Assembly: GCA_029216955.1 (NCBI GenBank)
Contig: JANAVB010015600.1
Span: 34,724,569 to 34,788,568 of the forward strand
Length of the DNA: 64,000 bases
Direction of reading: 5' to 3'
DNA from: Iris pallida
Lineage: Eukaryota; Streptophyta; Magnoliopsida; Asparagales; Iridaceae
Part shown: positions 45,435-55,900 of the stretch, in pieces
Layout of the letters: every line of letters starts with the position of its first letter
Position numbering within the stretch: position 1 is the first letter of the stretch
The notes under the pieces: model-generated
Told to the model about the DNA's origin: nothing
The model's input: only the letters and a program-made list of their open reading frames with translations
The model's database searches: none
Program-made: the position numbers and the translations under genes

Positions 45435-48025
45435 AGTCACTCCCAATCTCGATATACGTACTCTTCATGGATTCTGTATACGGCCTCTGTATTTAGCATG
45501 GCATGTGCATAAATTTTGTTTATTATTTCTTAATGGTGGCATGTAGTTTTTAGCATTGTCATTAGTGGAGTAATTAGGGATTAAGGTTTTCTTAAACCAA
45601 CCCAACCCCTATTTAATATCCTCTTTCTCACTCTCTCTCCTCATTCACTCTTCCATTTATTTTTCTCAACCACCACCCATAGGCAAGTACAACTTGCTCA
45701 AAAGTGGAAATTTGTGCATTTTCCATTTTTGATTTTTTCTTGATATTATTTGTCTATAATGTTCTTCTTTTCTTTCTCTACAAGTTTAGTTCTTGAAGAT
45801 TTTGATTTTAATGGCTAGATTTGTGTAGATCTAAGTTCCTAAAAACTAAGGTTTTATGGATTTTCATGGTTTTGATCTACCAGTCTTGGCTACTTTCGAA
45901 AACCTATGGTCCTATGTGGTAGAAAATTTGATTCTACACAATTTTGACCTTTGGAAAGTTAGATTTCGACTTGTTTGGAGGAAGTTATGGACGAAGCAAT
46001 ATTTGGGTTTCTCCGAGGTTTGCCTATGCTGGCTCCGGCAGGGATGATGAACAGTCCCCTGGGGCCGCATAAGCTTCCCTGGCCGCATAACCTATTTCTG
46101 GCCGCATAAGCTTCCCTGGCCGTATAAGCTATTTCTAGCCGCATAAGCTTCCCTGGCCGCATAAGCTATTTCTGGCCGCATAAGCTTCCCTGGCCGCCTG
46201 TGCAATTCTCAGCCGCATAAGCATTATAGCCGCATGTGAAAATCCTGGCCGCATGGCGCTGGCAGTTTCAGCCGCATAAGCTTTCGTGCCGCATGGCATC
46301 TTTCAGCCGCATAAGCTTTTGAGCCGCATGAACCTTGCCGCTTATGTTTGTTGGTTCTTGGCCGCATGCGCCCTGCTTACTCTCCAGCCGCATATGCCTG
46401 CTGTCCTGAGCCGCATGCGTCCCGCGGTATCCAGCCGCATGAGCTCGTTCTTCTGGCCGCATGGCGTATGGCCATTGGCCGCATGAGCTTTGGCAGCCAT
46501 AAGAGCCGGCTTTTTTGAGCCGCATGAAGTCATGCGGACTTCATTTTTTGGCCGCATATAGTTTGGCCGCATGAGCCTCAGCCGCAGGTTCCTGTGTGTA
46601 TTAGTTCTCATTTCTAATCTGACTCCCTATGTGAGGGCTAGATATTCTTATGTGTGTACCGAGGTACAATCTATGTAAGCACCGAGGTGCAATCCTATGT
46701 GCTAAGTGTTCCTACGTGATATCTGCCAGTACTTCCAAGAGTCCAGCATTTACATAAGTAATGGTCGATAGCAATGACGTGGTATGTGATGTGTGTTGCA
46801 TTACACCAAGAAGGGGAAACATACGTATGACTCCAGGAGCCAGTAAGGATTCCTTCTTGGGGTACTCATACAATGTACAACATCTAGAGGAGTGAACATG
46901 TGGCCACGACATGTGAGCTCTGAGAACAACCTAGGGATTAACTAGGCAACTAACTTGGTAGAAGCATTGGGTGGGAAGAATCCCGAGATCGTGCCATACT
47001 AGCCACCCCAGGTCCAGTCCTGACGTGTCGGGTTGGCCTCCACGGATATGGTTTTATTCGCCTATAGCGAATAGCTATATCCGACTCCTACGAGCTATGT
47101 GTTAAAAGTTTTAGCGCGGTAGCCCTTCGGGGGACTGGTGCATAATCAATGTGTTATATGTCTTATGGTTTGGCTAGCCCTGTTGGGTTGACACGATCTG
47201 AGGATTCCTTTTAATCAGTATCGCGGGGATAACTCCGTCCTATATAGAAAGCCGCAGGAATGAATGGCCGCTTGGAAAACGACTTGACTGTGCTTGAGCC
47301 TTTCACTAGTAGCTGAGGGACATGGACTGTCATGGTGCATGGTCCAATCTATGTCCTTGTTTGGTTGTTGGGTTGGTCTATCGTTCTAGGACAGGCTGTG
47401 GATCGAGGTTACGACCGGAAGCCTATTATTACTTTTGTTTTATGTCTGGGTTTTATCTCACTCTTTTGTGCTCCCTTATGGTACTTGCTATTCGGGACTG
47501 ACCCCGCTGGTTTTGTTTGGCCAGATCACGTAGCCGAGCCTGAGGATCCGAACTTCTTCCCTGACGTCAATGGTGCATACTAGAAGCATGGCTGGCGGGG
47601 GACTCGAGTGGGTTTCTTCTCCACCACTCTAGTATCCTTACTTATGTCCTGGCGTTTAGCCACCGGCACCTGTTTAGCCGGCTAATCTAGACATTTTGTC
47701 TTTGTATAATTATAATTAAATCAGACTGCAGCTGAATACAATTTTGTACCTGTGACTTTCTGGGCTAGCTAACTTATAAAGCTAGATCCCCATGATCATT
47801 TTGATGAAGCGTCAGGGACGCCTTACTGCTTTATCTCATGTGTTCATTAATTGATGTTTTCTTGCTTTGAATGATTGAGACATAGCTGTTCGGTGTGACC
47901 ATAGGAGACTTGAATATAGCATACACCCCTTCTCTCGACAGCCACGATCGCCGTATGATGTTTGTATACCTCATATGGAGTAGCTGGCCTAATCCGTCTC
48001 CGTATTTTGGTACTGGGGCGTGACA
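45435..48025 (+). repeat. Element G 3' LTR
   Basis: It matches 25838-28423 throughout. The first base pair TG is mutated to AG, and the end ...TGGGGCGTGACA abuts F's accessory gene. The GGCCGCATAAGC cluster is at 46062-46575. Differences from the 5' LTR are scattered substitutions and short indels. Confidence 0.85.
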
Positions 48026-48799
48026 TTAGCGGATCTTGCTGCTACACCGAGCTCCAATGCAGAAATGAATCTTTTAGTTGAGATTCATACTGAAGTTTTC
48101 TATAAAACCTTTGCGGCCTTGATCAAAATGGTCCTAAAGAAGGGCTTAAATTATGAAAGCTTAAAGGCTGCGATTGCTCCCACCATTGGGAATGTTGCTA
48201 TGTTCAATGATGCTGAGAGAGCAGCAGCTCTGGAGAAAGTAGTAGAAGGACTTGAACAGCCTATTAAGGAATATCTAAGGCTGTCAAGTGAAACCCTCGA
48301 AAGTCTCATTCAGACCGAGTATGATGCTTTATCAGTTGAATACATCACTCGGAAGACTATTTTTAAGGAATCTCTCCAAGACTACAGTAGCAAAGTTGCC
48401 AAGGAGCGAGCTTTATTGAATGAAACTAAACCCCTGCTGAAGACACATAGAGAAGTCTATAAAACTTTAAACATGAGAATCTATCAACAAAATGATAGAA
48501 TTCGTGAAGTTGAGGCAGAATTGGCTCGATTGAAGGCAGAGATAGAGCAGATGATTGCAACTCGAGACAAACATCTGGCACAGAGCTCAATACTGGAAGA
48601 GAAGGTCTTTGGTGCTGAAGCTACCATAAAAACCCTCGATGACGCCAAGGATAAGATGATAGCTGCTTTTGCCGAACTCTCGCATCTTTGTACTGCAGAG
48701 GCTCGTCGCACCATAGCTACTACAACTGTACTGAGTTCTCGTGAGAGGCGTTTGGCAGAGCTGCAGAAAATGCTTAAAGAAGTATCTGCTCCACCTTAG
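48026..48799 (+). pseudogene. Element F accessory gene, 3' part (coiled-coil domain)
   Basis: About 258 open codons follow directly after G's LTR. The first half (LLVEIHTEVFYKTFAALIKM...) aligns in position and helical character with D's SFYRHLKQEVEAALRRG region. The second half is a long heptad-rich coiled coil (VYKTLNMRIYQQNDRIREVE...AELARLKAEIEQM) ending in a stop at 48797-48799. Two AATAAA signals follow. The uninterrupted reading frame contrasts with the broken 5' part. It probably mediates oligomerisation, but no function is known. Confidence 0.7.
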
Positions 48800-48801
48800 G
48801 A

Positions 48802-48842
48802 AATAAAGAATTTTGTATTCTTCTTTTCATATCATCAATAAA
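48802..48842 (+). terminator. Duplicated poly(A) signal after F accessory gene
   Basis: AATAAAGAATTTTGTATTC occurs twice (AATAAA at 48802-48807 and 48837-48842), 3 and 38 bp after the stop codon. A T-rich stretch follows. It probably directs 3' end formation of the plus-strand transcript. Confidence 0.5.
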
Positions 48843-48928
48843 GAATTTTGTATTCTGTCTTTTTCTTTCTTTTGCTGTAATATTTCAAATCATACAATGA
48901 ATGAATTTTTTTTTATGGTTGTGATATA

Positions 48929-49207
48929 GAAAACAATTATCAGAGGTAATAATATGAACATGATAAGTTTTCAAAACTCAACAAAGTAGATTATATCTAT
49001 CCAGAGGTAATGTGGACATGATAGATAACAAATCTTGTTTTCTTTTTAGAGCATACAATACTATCAGAGGTAATATGAACATAATAGATCGTGATGACTC
49101 AAAGAAAATAGATTAATATCTATTCAGAGGTAATGTAGACATGATAGATGAATAAGGAAAAGAAGTAGATTTAAAATTTATTCAGAGGTAACGAAGACAT
49201 AATAAAT
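48929..49207 (+). repeat. Element F array of CAGAGGTAAT stem-loops
   Basis: Five copies lie between the accessory gene stop and the pol stop. Copy 1: GAAAAC-AA-TTATC (48929-48941) with GATAAGTTTTC (48962-48972), 11 pairs with a 2-nt bulge. Copy 2: TATCTATC (48994-49001) with GATAGATA (49020-49027), 8 of 8 paired. Copy 3 (near 49060-49090): only CTAT/ATAG. Copy 4 (near 49117-49148): ATCTAT/ATAGAT plus a U-G. Copy 5 (near 49177-49207): ATTTATT/AATAAAT. The loop core is CAGAGGTAAT(or AC), then GAAC or GAC, then AT. Loop core and location are as in element D, but the stems differ. Confidence 0.75.
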
Positions 49208-49326
49208 AATAAATCTTTTTCTTTTCGGAATCAGCTGGTAAGACAGAAAATCAAAATTCTCTTTTAGGAGAATAAATAAATCTTCAGCTTAACCAAACCT
49301 TGGTAGCTAGGAAATAAGGAAGAAAT

Positions 49327-50400
49327 TCAAACGTAATATTTCTTCAAGAATTTGCCATTAATTGGCATCATAATCAAATCTTCATTAGGTTTCGATAACC
49401 TATAGGCACCATTGGAGAATACTGTCTCGACTACATAAGGACCCTCCCATTTAGCTTGGAATTTGCCTTTGCTCTTATGAGTCATAACCATAGGTCTACG
49501 GACAGCTAAGACTAGCTCACCGACTTTGAATACCCTCTCTTTAACTTTATGATTGAAAGCTCGAGATATGCGGTCTTGATATAGCTCGATGTGCTGTTGT
49601 ACTTGAAGACGCTTCTCGTCCAGTCCTTCAAGTTCTTGGAGTCGTAAGCGATCATTATTTTCAGAGGTTAGCTCATTAGCAATGGCTATTCTAAGAGACG
49701 GGATCTGGATTTTCAATGGAAGAACAGCCTCACATCCGTGAACCAGTAAGAATGGTGTAAAACCAGTGGGAGTTCGGACTGTTGTTCGATAAGCCCAAAA
49801 ACCTTCTCCAAGTTTCTCATTCCAATCACGTTTATTAGAAGAGACGAACTTTTTAAGAAATTTAATAATAGTTTTGTTGAAAGCTTCCACTAAACCAATA
49901 GCAGCTGGATTATAAGCCGTAGAAGCTATGTTCTGGATCTGATTCTTATCACAAAATCGATAAAACGCCTGACTGGCAAATTGTGGTCCATTATCATGGA
50001 TTATCCTTCGGGGAACTCTGAAACGATAAATGACATGATGTTTGATGAAGCTAACCATATTAGACGTTTTCACTTCCACAAGAGGAACTGCTTCTGCCTA
50101 TTTAGAACAGTAATCGGTTATAGCCAGGATAAACCGATGTCCTTTGACAGAAGGAGGATTAATTGGACCAATAATATCCATGCCCTAAGCTACGAAAGGC
50201 CAAGAAGCTGCTGTAGGATGTAAGAATTTAGAGGGTTGGTGAATAAAGTCAGCATGAATCTGGCATGCTTTACACCGTCTGGCATAATCCACAGGGTCTG
50301 CTATCATAGAAGGCCAATAATAACCCATTCTTCGAATACGGTCCTGTAATTTCGGACCTGGTTGATGCGCACCACAAACTCCATCATGAGCTTCACGTAG
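49327..50400 (-). pseudogene. Element F integrase
   Basis: The zinc-binding region reads HDGVCGAHQPGPKLQDRIRR...CKACQIH (about 50240-50400). The first catalytic aspartate is in GMDIIGP, just after a TAG near 50185. The second is in IIHDNGPQFASQAFY, and the glutamate is in GLVEAFNKTI, where most relatives have GQAEA or similar. The C-terminal region ends KWEGPYVVETVFSNGAYRLS and KFLKKYYV. A further TAG near 50100 (CSK*AEA) replaces what is normally tryptophan. Stops at expected tryptophan codons fit TGG-to-TAG change. Inactive. Confidence 0.85.
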
Positions 50401-51400
50401 TGTTTGTTTGGCTTCACTTTCCGAAAGACAACGCAATAAAAGTCTGTCATAAAAATGACGATACAACATATACAAAGAAGAATCATAGTAGAATCGAAAT
50501 GATCGTCTTTTGATTGATGCAGCTTCTTTTGGATCTTCAGGTAAAATCCCATGAACCGTATAATCAATAAATGGACTTCTCCAATCCCTTTGCTGAGAAT
50601 TTGATTCAGTAGCATAACTGTGTTCGATATACAAATTATTCTGGACACAGAATAGATCTCTATCCAACAAAGTAATGGTGTTTTGTCTTCTAACTAGAAC
50701 TGCTAAATTCGCAGCTAAACTAGCAAGAGCGTCAGCTTCCAAAATTTTAGAACGTGGTACGAATTCAATGAAGAATCCTTTAAATGAAAGAGCCAATTCG
50801 ATTACCACATGATGATAGGGAATGAGGTCAGGATTTCTGACTTCATTTGTCCCTCTGACCTGATTGACAATCAGTTGAGAGTCTCCATAAGCTTCTAGGA
50901 ACTCAATGTCCAATTGTTTTGCTACTTGAAGACCAATTAGCAGAGCATTATATTCTGCTACATTATTGGAACATGGTTCATTAAGAGGATAAGCACGGTA
51001 TATGACCATCTTATCAGGAGAGACCAAGACGATGACTACTCCAGAGACAATATTGTCTTTAGGCCCAACTCGCGATGCTCCATCAAAGTATAATTGCCAA
51101 ATGTCATCCCTCAAAGTCATGTTGTAATCTACAACTTCATCTGGAATATCTTCATATAACTTGGAAGTCTCAGGTATAGGGTGAGCTGCTAAGAAGTCAG
51201 CTAATGCTTGACCCTTCACTGATTTTTGAGGTATGTAGACCATATCATAGGGAGTAAGCAACATTGTCCAGGTGGCTAACCGGGAGTTAAGGATACTTGG
51301 CTTTTTCATCAATACCCGAATAGGATTTATTCTGGATATGACATGAATAGTTTGTCCTAACACATAATATCGGGTCTTTTGAATGGCAAAAACCAAGGCT
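50400..51400 (-). pseudogene. Element F dual RNase H region
   Basis: The N-terminal part of a 403-codon open stretch carries the end of the usual RNase H (VFAIQKTRYYVLG, then ALADFLAAHPIP). A second, archaeal-type RNase H follows (LYFDGASRVG, NNVAEYNALLIGLQVA, YGDSQLIVNQV, ADALASLAANLA), with the D, E, D carboxylates visible. Two RNase H domains in series are diagnostic of the Tat lineage. It runs on into the integrase zinc region without a break. Confidence 0.9.
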
Positions 51401-52552
51401 AGACATTCTTTTCCACAGGAGTATACCTGTGTTCAGCCCCAACCATTATTCGACTGAGATAATAAATTGCCTGTTCATGACCCTTATCACTTTTCTGTGC
51501 AAGAAGAGCACCAAGAGAATGATCTAATGCTCGAACATACAACAAAAATGGTCTTCCTACCACTGGGGTACTAGAACAGGTGGTTTTGTAAGGTATTGCT
51601 TGATGTCATTGAAGGCTTTTTGACATTCTTCATCCCAAACAAATGATACACCTTTCTTTAATAGACGAGAGAAAGGTTGACATCTCCCAGAGAGATTTGA
51701 TATAAATCTCCTGATATAAGCAATGCGACCCTGAAAGCCACGGAGTTCTTTCAGATTACGTTGAGGACGCATTTCAAGAATTACTTTGACCTTATCAGGA
51801 TCAACATGAATACTTTAAGAAGTAGTGACAAATCCCAAAAATTTGCCACTAGAAACCCCTAAGAAAGACTTAGTGGGGTTCATCTTTAATTGATGTCGAC
51901 GCATCAACTCGAATACTGTCTTCAAATCTTGAATGTGATCATCCTTTAATCGACTTTTGACAGCGATATCATCTACGTAACATTCAACTATTTTTTGCAG
52001 ATGTTCTTAAAATATATTGCTCATGGCCCTTTGATATGTGGCACCAGCATTTTTCAGACCAAAAGGCATAACTATATAGCAATAAACTCCAAGGGGTGTA
52101 CGAAAAGCAGTATGCTTTTCATCTCCTGGATGTATTTTAATTTGATTATATCCTGAAAATCTGTCCATGAAAGACATGCGTTCAAAACCACATGTATTGT
52201 CTATCATGACATCAGTGATAGGAAGTAGAAATTCGTCTTTTGGACAAGCTGCATTGAGATCTCGAAAATCTATGCAAACTCGAACCTTTCTATTCATCTT
52301 CATGACAGGAACAATATTGGCAACCCAATCTGGGTGTTGCTCTTCACGGACAAAGCCACATGTAATCAACTTTTTGACTTCTGCTTCAATTGCATCCATC
52401 ATATCTGGTCGAAAATGTCGCTGTTGTTGTTTTACAGGTTTGGCATTAGGAAGAATATTGAGTTTATGAGTAGCTACTTTGGGATCCAGACCTGGCATAT
52501 CCTCATAACTCCATGCAAACATATCAATATATTCTTCAATCAGCTTTATCAA
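51400..52552 (-). pseudogene. Element F reverse transcriptase and connection
   Basis: The 52007-52552 frame reads FAWSYEDMPGLDP, VRVCIDFRDLNAACPKDEF, MSFMDRFSGYNQIKIHPGDE and VMPFGLKNAGATYQRAM, the RT palm typical of Tat elements. After a TAA near 52007 the YVDD active site (ECYVDDIAVKSRL) is encoded near 51960-51990. The connection (GRIAYIRRFISNLSGRCQPF) lies in 51557-51772. Several stops separate these parts. Confidence 0.85.
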
Positions 52553-53260
52553 CTCTTCTTTTTCATCTTCAGAAAGGTTTTTATGATAAATATTGGCTTA
52601 GACATAGTTTCGTCTCCAACGTCAATTTGGACAATTTCATCTTCTGTAGGTGGCTGTCGTTGTTTAAACCGAAGCTCCCACTGAGTGTCCATTTGTTGTG
52701 CCCAAGGGTCATTTTCAAATAGTTTAGATTCACCATCAGTTTGAACCATATTGACTGAAAAGACGTGCTCAGATTCAACATACTGGACTCCTTCAGAATC
52801 TGAGGATTGTAAAGAACTGAAAGAAAATTCTTCTTCTATATCTTCATTAAACAAGTGGGATGTATCAGATTCAATAAACTGGATTTCTTCAGAATCTGAG
52901 GATTGTGAAGAACTGGAAGAAAATTCTTCTTGTATATCTTCATTAAACATGTAGGATGGATAGTATCAACCCATGACGAGTTTTTTGGTAAAACGGATCA
53001 CCACATAACGGTAACCGTCTACCTTTGCCTTGATTGAGACCTAGTATAGTTTTCAAATCATATCCCATATTCTGGATAATCTTAAGAGATTGTTGACTAT
53101 ATTTGTCAATTCTGATTTTTTTCCTTATCTTTCTCTACGAGATTATCTATCTGAATAACAGGGATATTTCTGGCCAAGCCAAACACAATTTGACGCTTGT
53201 TTTTCTTATTAGACGGGATCACAAAATAATATTCTTCGTGACGTATATAAGTTACACAAG
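52549..53260 (-). pseudogene. Element F acidic linker with duplicated unit and G-patch-like motif
   Basis: The 52549-52950 frame contains two copies of a roughly 31-residue acidic unit (FNEDI(Q/E)EEFS...SSDSE...ES) before a loose linker to RT. Upstream, 53000-53100 reads NMGYDLKTILGLNQGKGRRL, a G-patch-like motif that recurs at 54960-55030. Protease-RT linkers with G-patch-like motifs are known in Tat-type elements. Function here unknown. Confidence 0.55.
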
Positions 53261-53261
53261 C

Positions 53262-54842
53262 TTATGATGATGAGGCTATAGGTAGAAGATAAGGAGAATA
53301 TGTTAGGAACCTCTGAGCATAGGGTCCAACATCGACATGAGGAGGAAAAGAATTCTCTTTACGATTAATATATAAGGTTTCCTCTGTATTTATGTCAGTT
53401 TTATGTTGATGACTTTGATTATCAGCAGATAAAGTCATTCTTTCAATAAATTTGATAGCCATGTACTCCAAAAGGAAATCTTCATTAAAATGAGAGAATA
53501 CAGAGTGATCAATATTTATATCATTTACAGACTGACTACTACGCTTTGGATTGATCATTAACGGACCGTCATCTGTCTTCAGCGTAGACTTGCCAAGGTT
53601 GATAACCAGTGGTTCTGGATCAGTTGCACGAGGAGTACGTCCTTTGACCTTGATCATGAGAGGTTGATCACCAGTGTTGGCTTGAACCCGACTTTTGACC
53701 GGAATCCTCACAGCTTTATCAGACGTAGCTAGAGTTCTTCCTTTGACTTTAATCACCAAAGGTTCATCATTAACAGGTTGGGATTGAATTCGGCTTTTAA
53801 CTTTAATCATCAAAGGTTGATTTTTTGAAGGATCTTCTAAAACAGATTGATCTTCTGCAGGCGACCGATCTTCAGCCATATCAGATATTTCCTTCACATG
53901 CTCCTGTTTGTAGAGTATTGAATCAGAGAAATAGGCTTCAACACCCTTAAAAGGATTGATGTCTGCAAATTCAGTCTTCACAATCCCTTGAGAATCCACA
54001 TACTTAAAGCATTGGTGGAGAGTTGAAGGTACAATATTATGCTCATGTATCCATGGTCTTCCTAGTAGGATGTTGTAAGATACATCTGAGTTGATAATAT
54101 AAAAGGTCGCTATAGTTCGAAGATCACCTATTTGAATCTTCAGACGAATCTTCCCCAATGGTTTACTTTTTCCAAAATTGAAACCAATAATTGTTGTACT
54201 AGTGTAAGTCAAATCACTAGTAGGAATCCTCAATGGTCTTAGCATACTCTGATGAATAATGCTAATAGAATACCCAGGATTAATGTAAATCCTGTCAATT
54301 TCAGTAGAATCAATATACCCTGTATAACACAAAGGCCTGTCATGTCGATTATGCTTTAACAGCATATCCTCTTGTGTGAAAGTAATGTTAGGAATTGATT
54401 CTATTACACTGTGGCATTGAGGACACGACACCGGTATATTGTCGGGACTTTTGAGCTGAGCAAAGCATGAATCTGCTAGTAGCAATGCTTCACTCAAGGT
54501 TTCTCGACTTTCTTTAGAAAGTCGGAGTAACTCAAAAATAGACAGCCTAGCCGGAGTATTGGCTAACTGGGCTAGTATGACAAATTTATAGGGTTTCATT
54601 GACCCTTGATTTGAACTAGACTTCAACGGGGCATCAAAACGCACTGCCTTCTGTTTCCCTTTTTCAACTACTGGGGGTTTAGAAGGACTTGTCTCAGCAG
54701 GAACAAAAGATGACTGAGTCGGTAGTGTTTCAACGGTGTCTTCCGCTTCTTTGGAAGTTCCCTCATAATCTTTGTGGTAGTCCTTTCCGGACCTTGTACC
54801 AGCAAAGACTTCTTCTTCAGACTCAGGAGAATAAAGTACCAT
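53262..54842 (-). pseudogene. Element F protease with repeated linker
   Basis: A 526-codon open frame. The centre has the retropepsin-like fold (RIYINPGYSISIIHQSMLRP, GFNFGKSKPLGKIRLKIQIG, YNILLGRPWIHEHNIVPSTL). The catalytic aspartate position reads N (INPG instead of the usual D-x-G), so the enzyme should be inactive even though the frame is open. The C-terminal 200 residues contain at least five units of about 25 residues built on (P/E)L(M/V)IKVK(S/G)R. D's remnant has a similar PLVVKLPK repeat. The start chosen is the first ATG of the open frame; in the element it would be part of a longer polyprotein. Confidence 0.75.
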
Positions 54843-55900
54843 ATTACAGGATTTAGTCTTTTTCCCTTAGTCTTCTTCTTATGGGGATTTTTGCGAGAAA
54901 TCTCAAATCCTAATCCGACGGAGGATTTTTGGCCTTAAATTTGTAAAGGAACTCGCATACCTTTACTATAGTTCAAGCCTTCCGCTTTTTGAAAGTCATA
55001 GCCCATCTTTTTCATAAGATGAACCGATTGTTGACTGTACATGTGAGTGGGTAGCGGACTTTCAACAGATGGTCCGACAGATGAAGAAGGAACAGAGACC
55101 TCTGTAGTCACAAGAGTGGAATCTTTCGGTGCAGAAGGTAGAATCCCAACCGGAGCTTTCTCGTAAGCAGCAAAAACTTGTTGTGCCCTGTACAAAGGGA
55201 CACTGTTCATTGCTAACCACTGCTGATGAGTGAGCTTTAGTTTGCTAGGAGGAGCCAAACTCGGAGGGCATATATTCAGACCTCATAATCTATCTTCTAA
55301 AGGGATGCCATCCCACAGATGATCAGAATCATCATGATCTGTGGTAACAACATGAGAAATCATATTGCAGGTTCTGACTTTTTTGCCTTTCTTGGATTTT
55401 CAAGTTTTACTTTCATGTTCCACTTCAGGTACTAAGTCAGGGTGTACCCACATGATTTCACCATTTTTTAAAGTGAGAGGCACTAATCCTTCACTTTGAT
55501 CTCTGGATGGTGGAAGATTCACAATCTTCATCGTCGCCTTCGAAATTTGGACAACCCCATCAGGAACTTGCTGTGGAGGAAAAGCTCTAAATTGAAGAGA
55601 AACCATATTGGTTGTGACTGTATGATCATCATTAGTTAAAGCAATAGCTTTAGCATTTATCAATTCTTGAATCTTCTTCATGACATAGCAAGCTTTCGTG
55701 GGATGATTTATGTATCTATGATAGATACAATATTCGGGAATATCGACCAAATCCACTTCATTAGGTCATTTTGGCTCTGGAATCTGAAGTTTATCACTCT
55801 TCATAAGACATTGAAATATTCCAGGAATATCACTGTCATCGAAAGAGTATTCCTCTTTTGGCTTAGAAGACTCCGGATTACTTGGTGTTGTTTTAGGTTT
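54843..55900 (-). pseudogene. Element F gag C-terminus and zinc-knuckle region
   Basis: The 55400-55756 frame reads YCIYHRYINHPTKACYVMKK, matching the C-x2-H...H-x4-C type motif (usually CKYH...GHP...C) found after capsid in Tat elements. The 54935-55258 frame holds LKLTHQQWLAMNSVPLYR and MGYDFQKAEGLNYSKGMRVP (G-patch-like). Frames are separated by short shifts near 55390 and 54930. Confidence 0.7.

Larger units (their letters stand above)
25838..48025 (+). mobile_element. Element G: Tekay-like Ty3/gypsy retrotransposon
   Basis: Two LTRs (25838-28423 and 45435-48025) bound gag, protease, RT, RNase H and integrase on the plus strand. The internal region is interrupted by C' and H; without them it is about 5.1 kb. 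Reading frames join perfectly across both insertions when one target duplication is removed. The element lies inside F's accessory gene: the right LTR end TGACA is followed at once by the gene's continuation (TTAGCGGATC). The left side lacks a matching TTAGC because a deletion or rearrangement placed another integrase fragment there. Multiple stops make it inactive. Confidence 0.85.
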
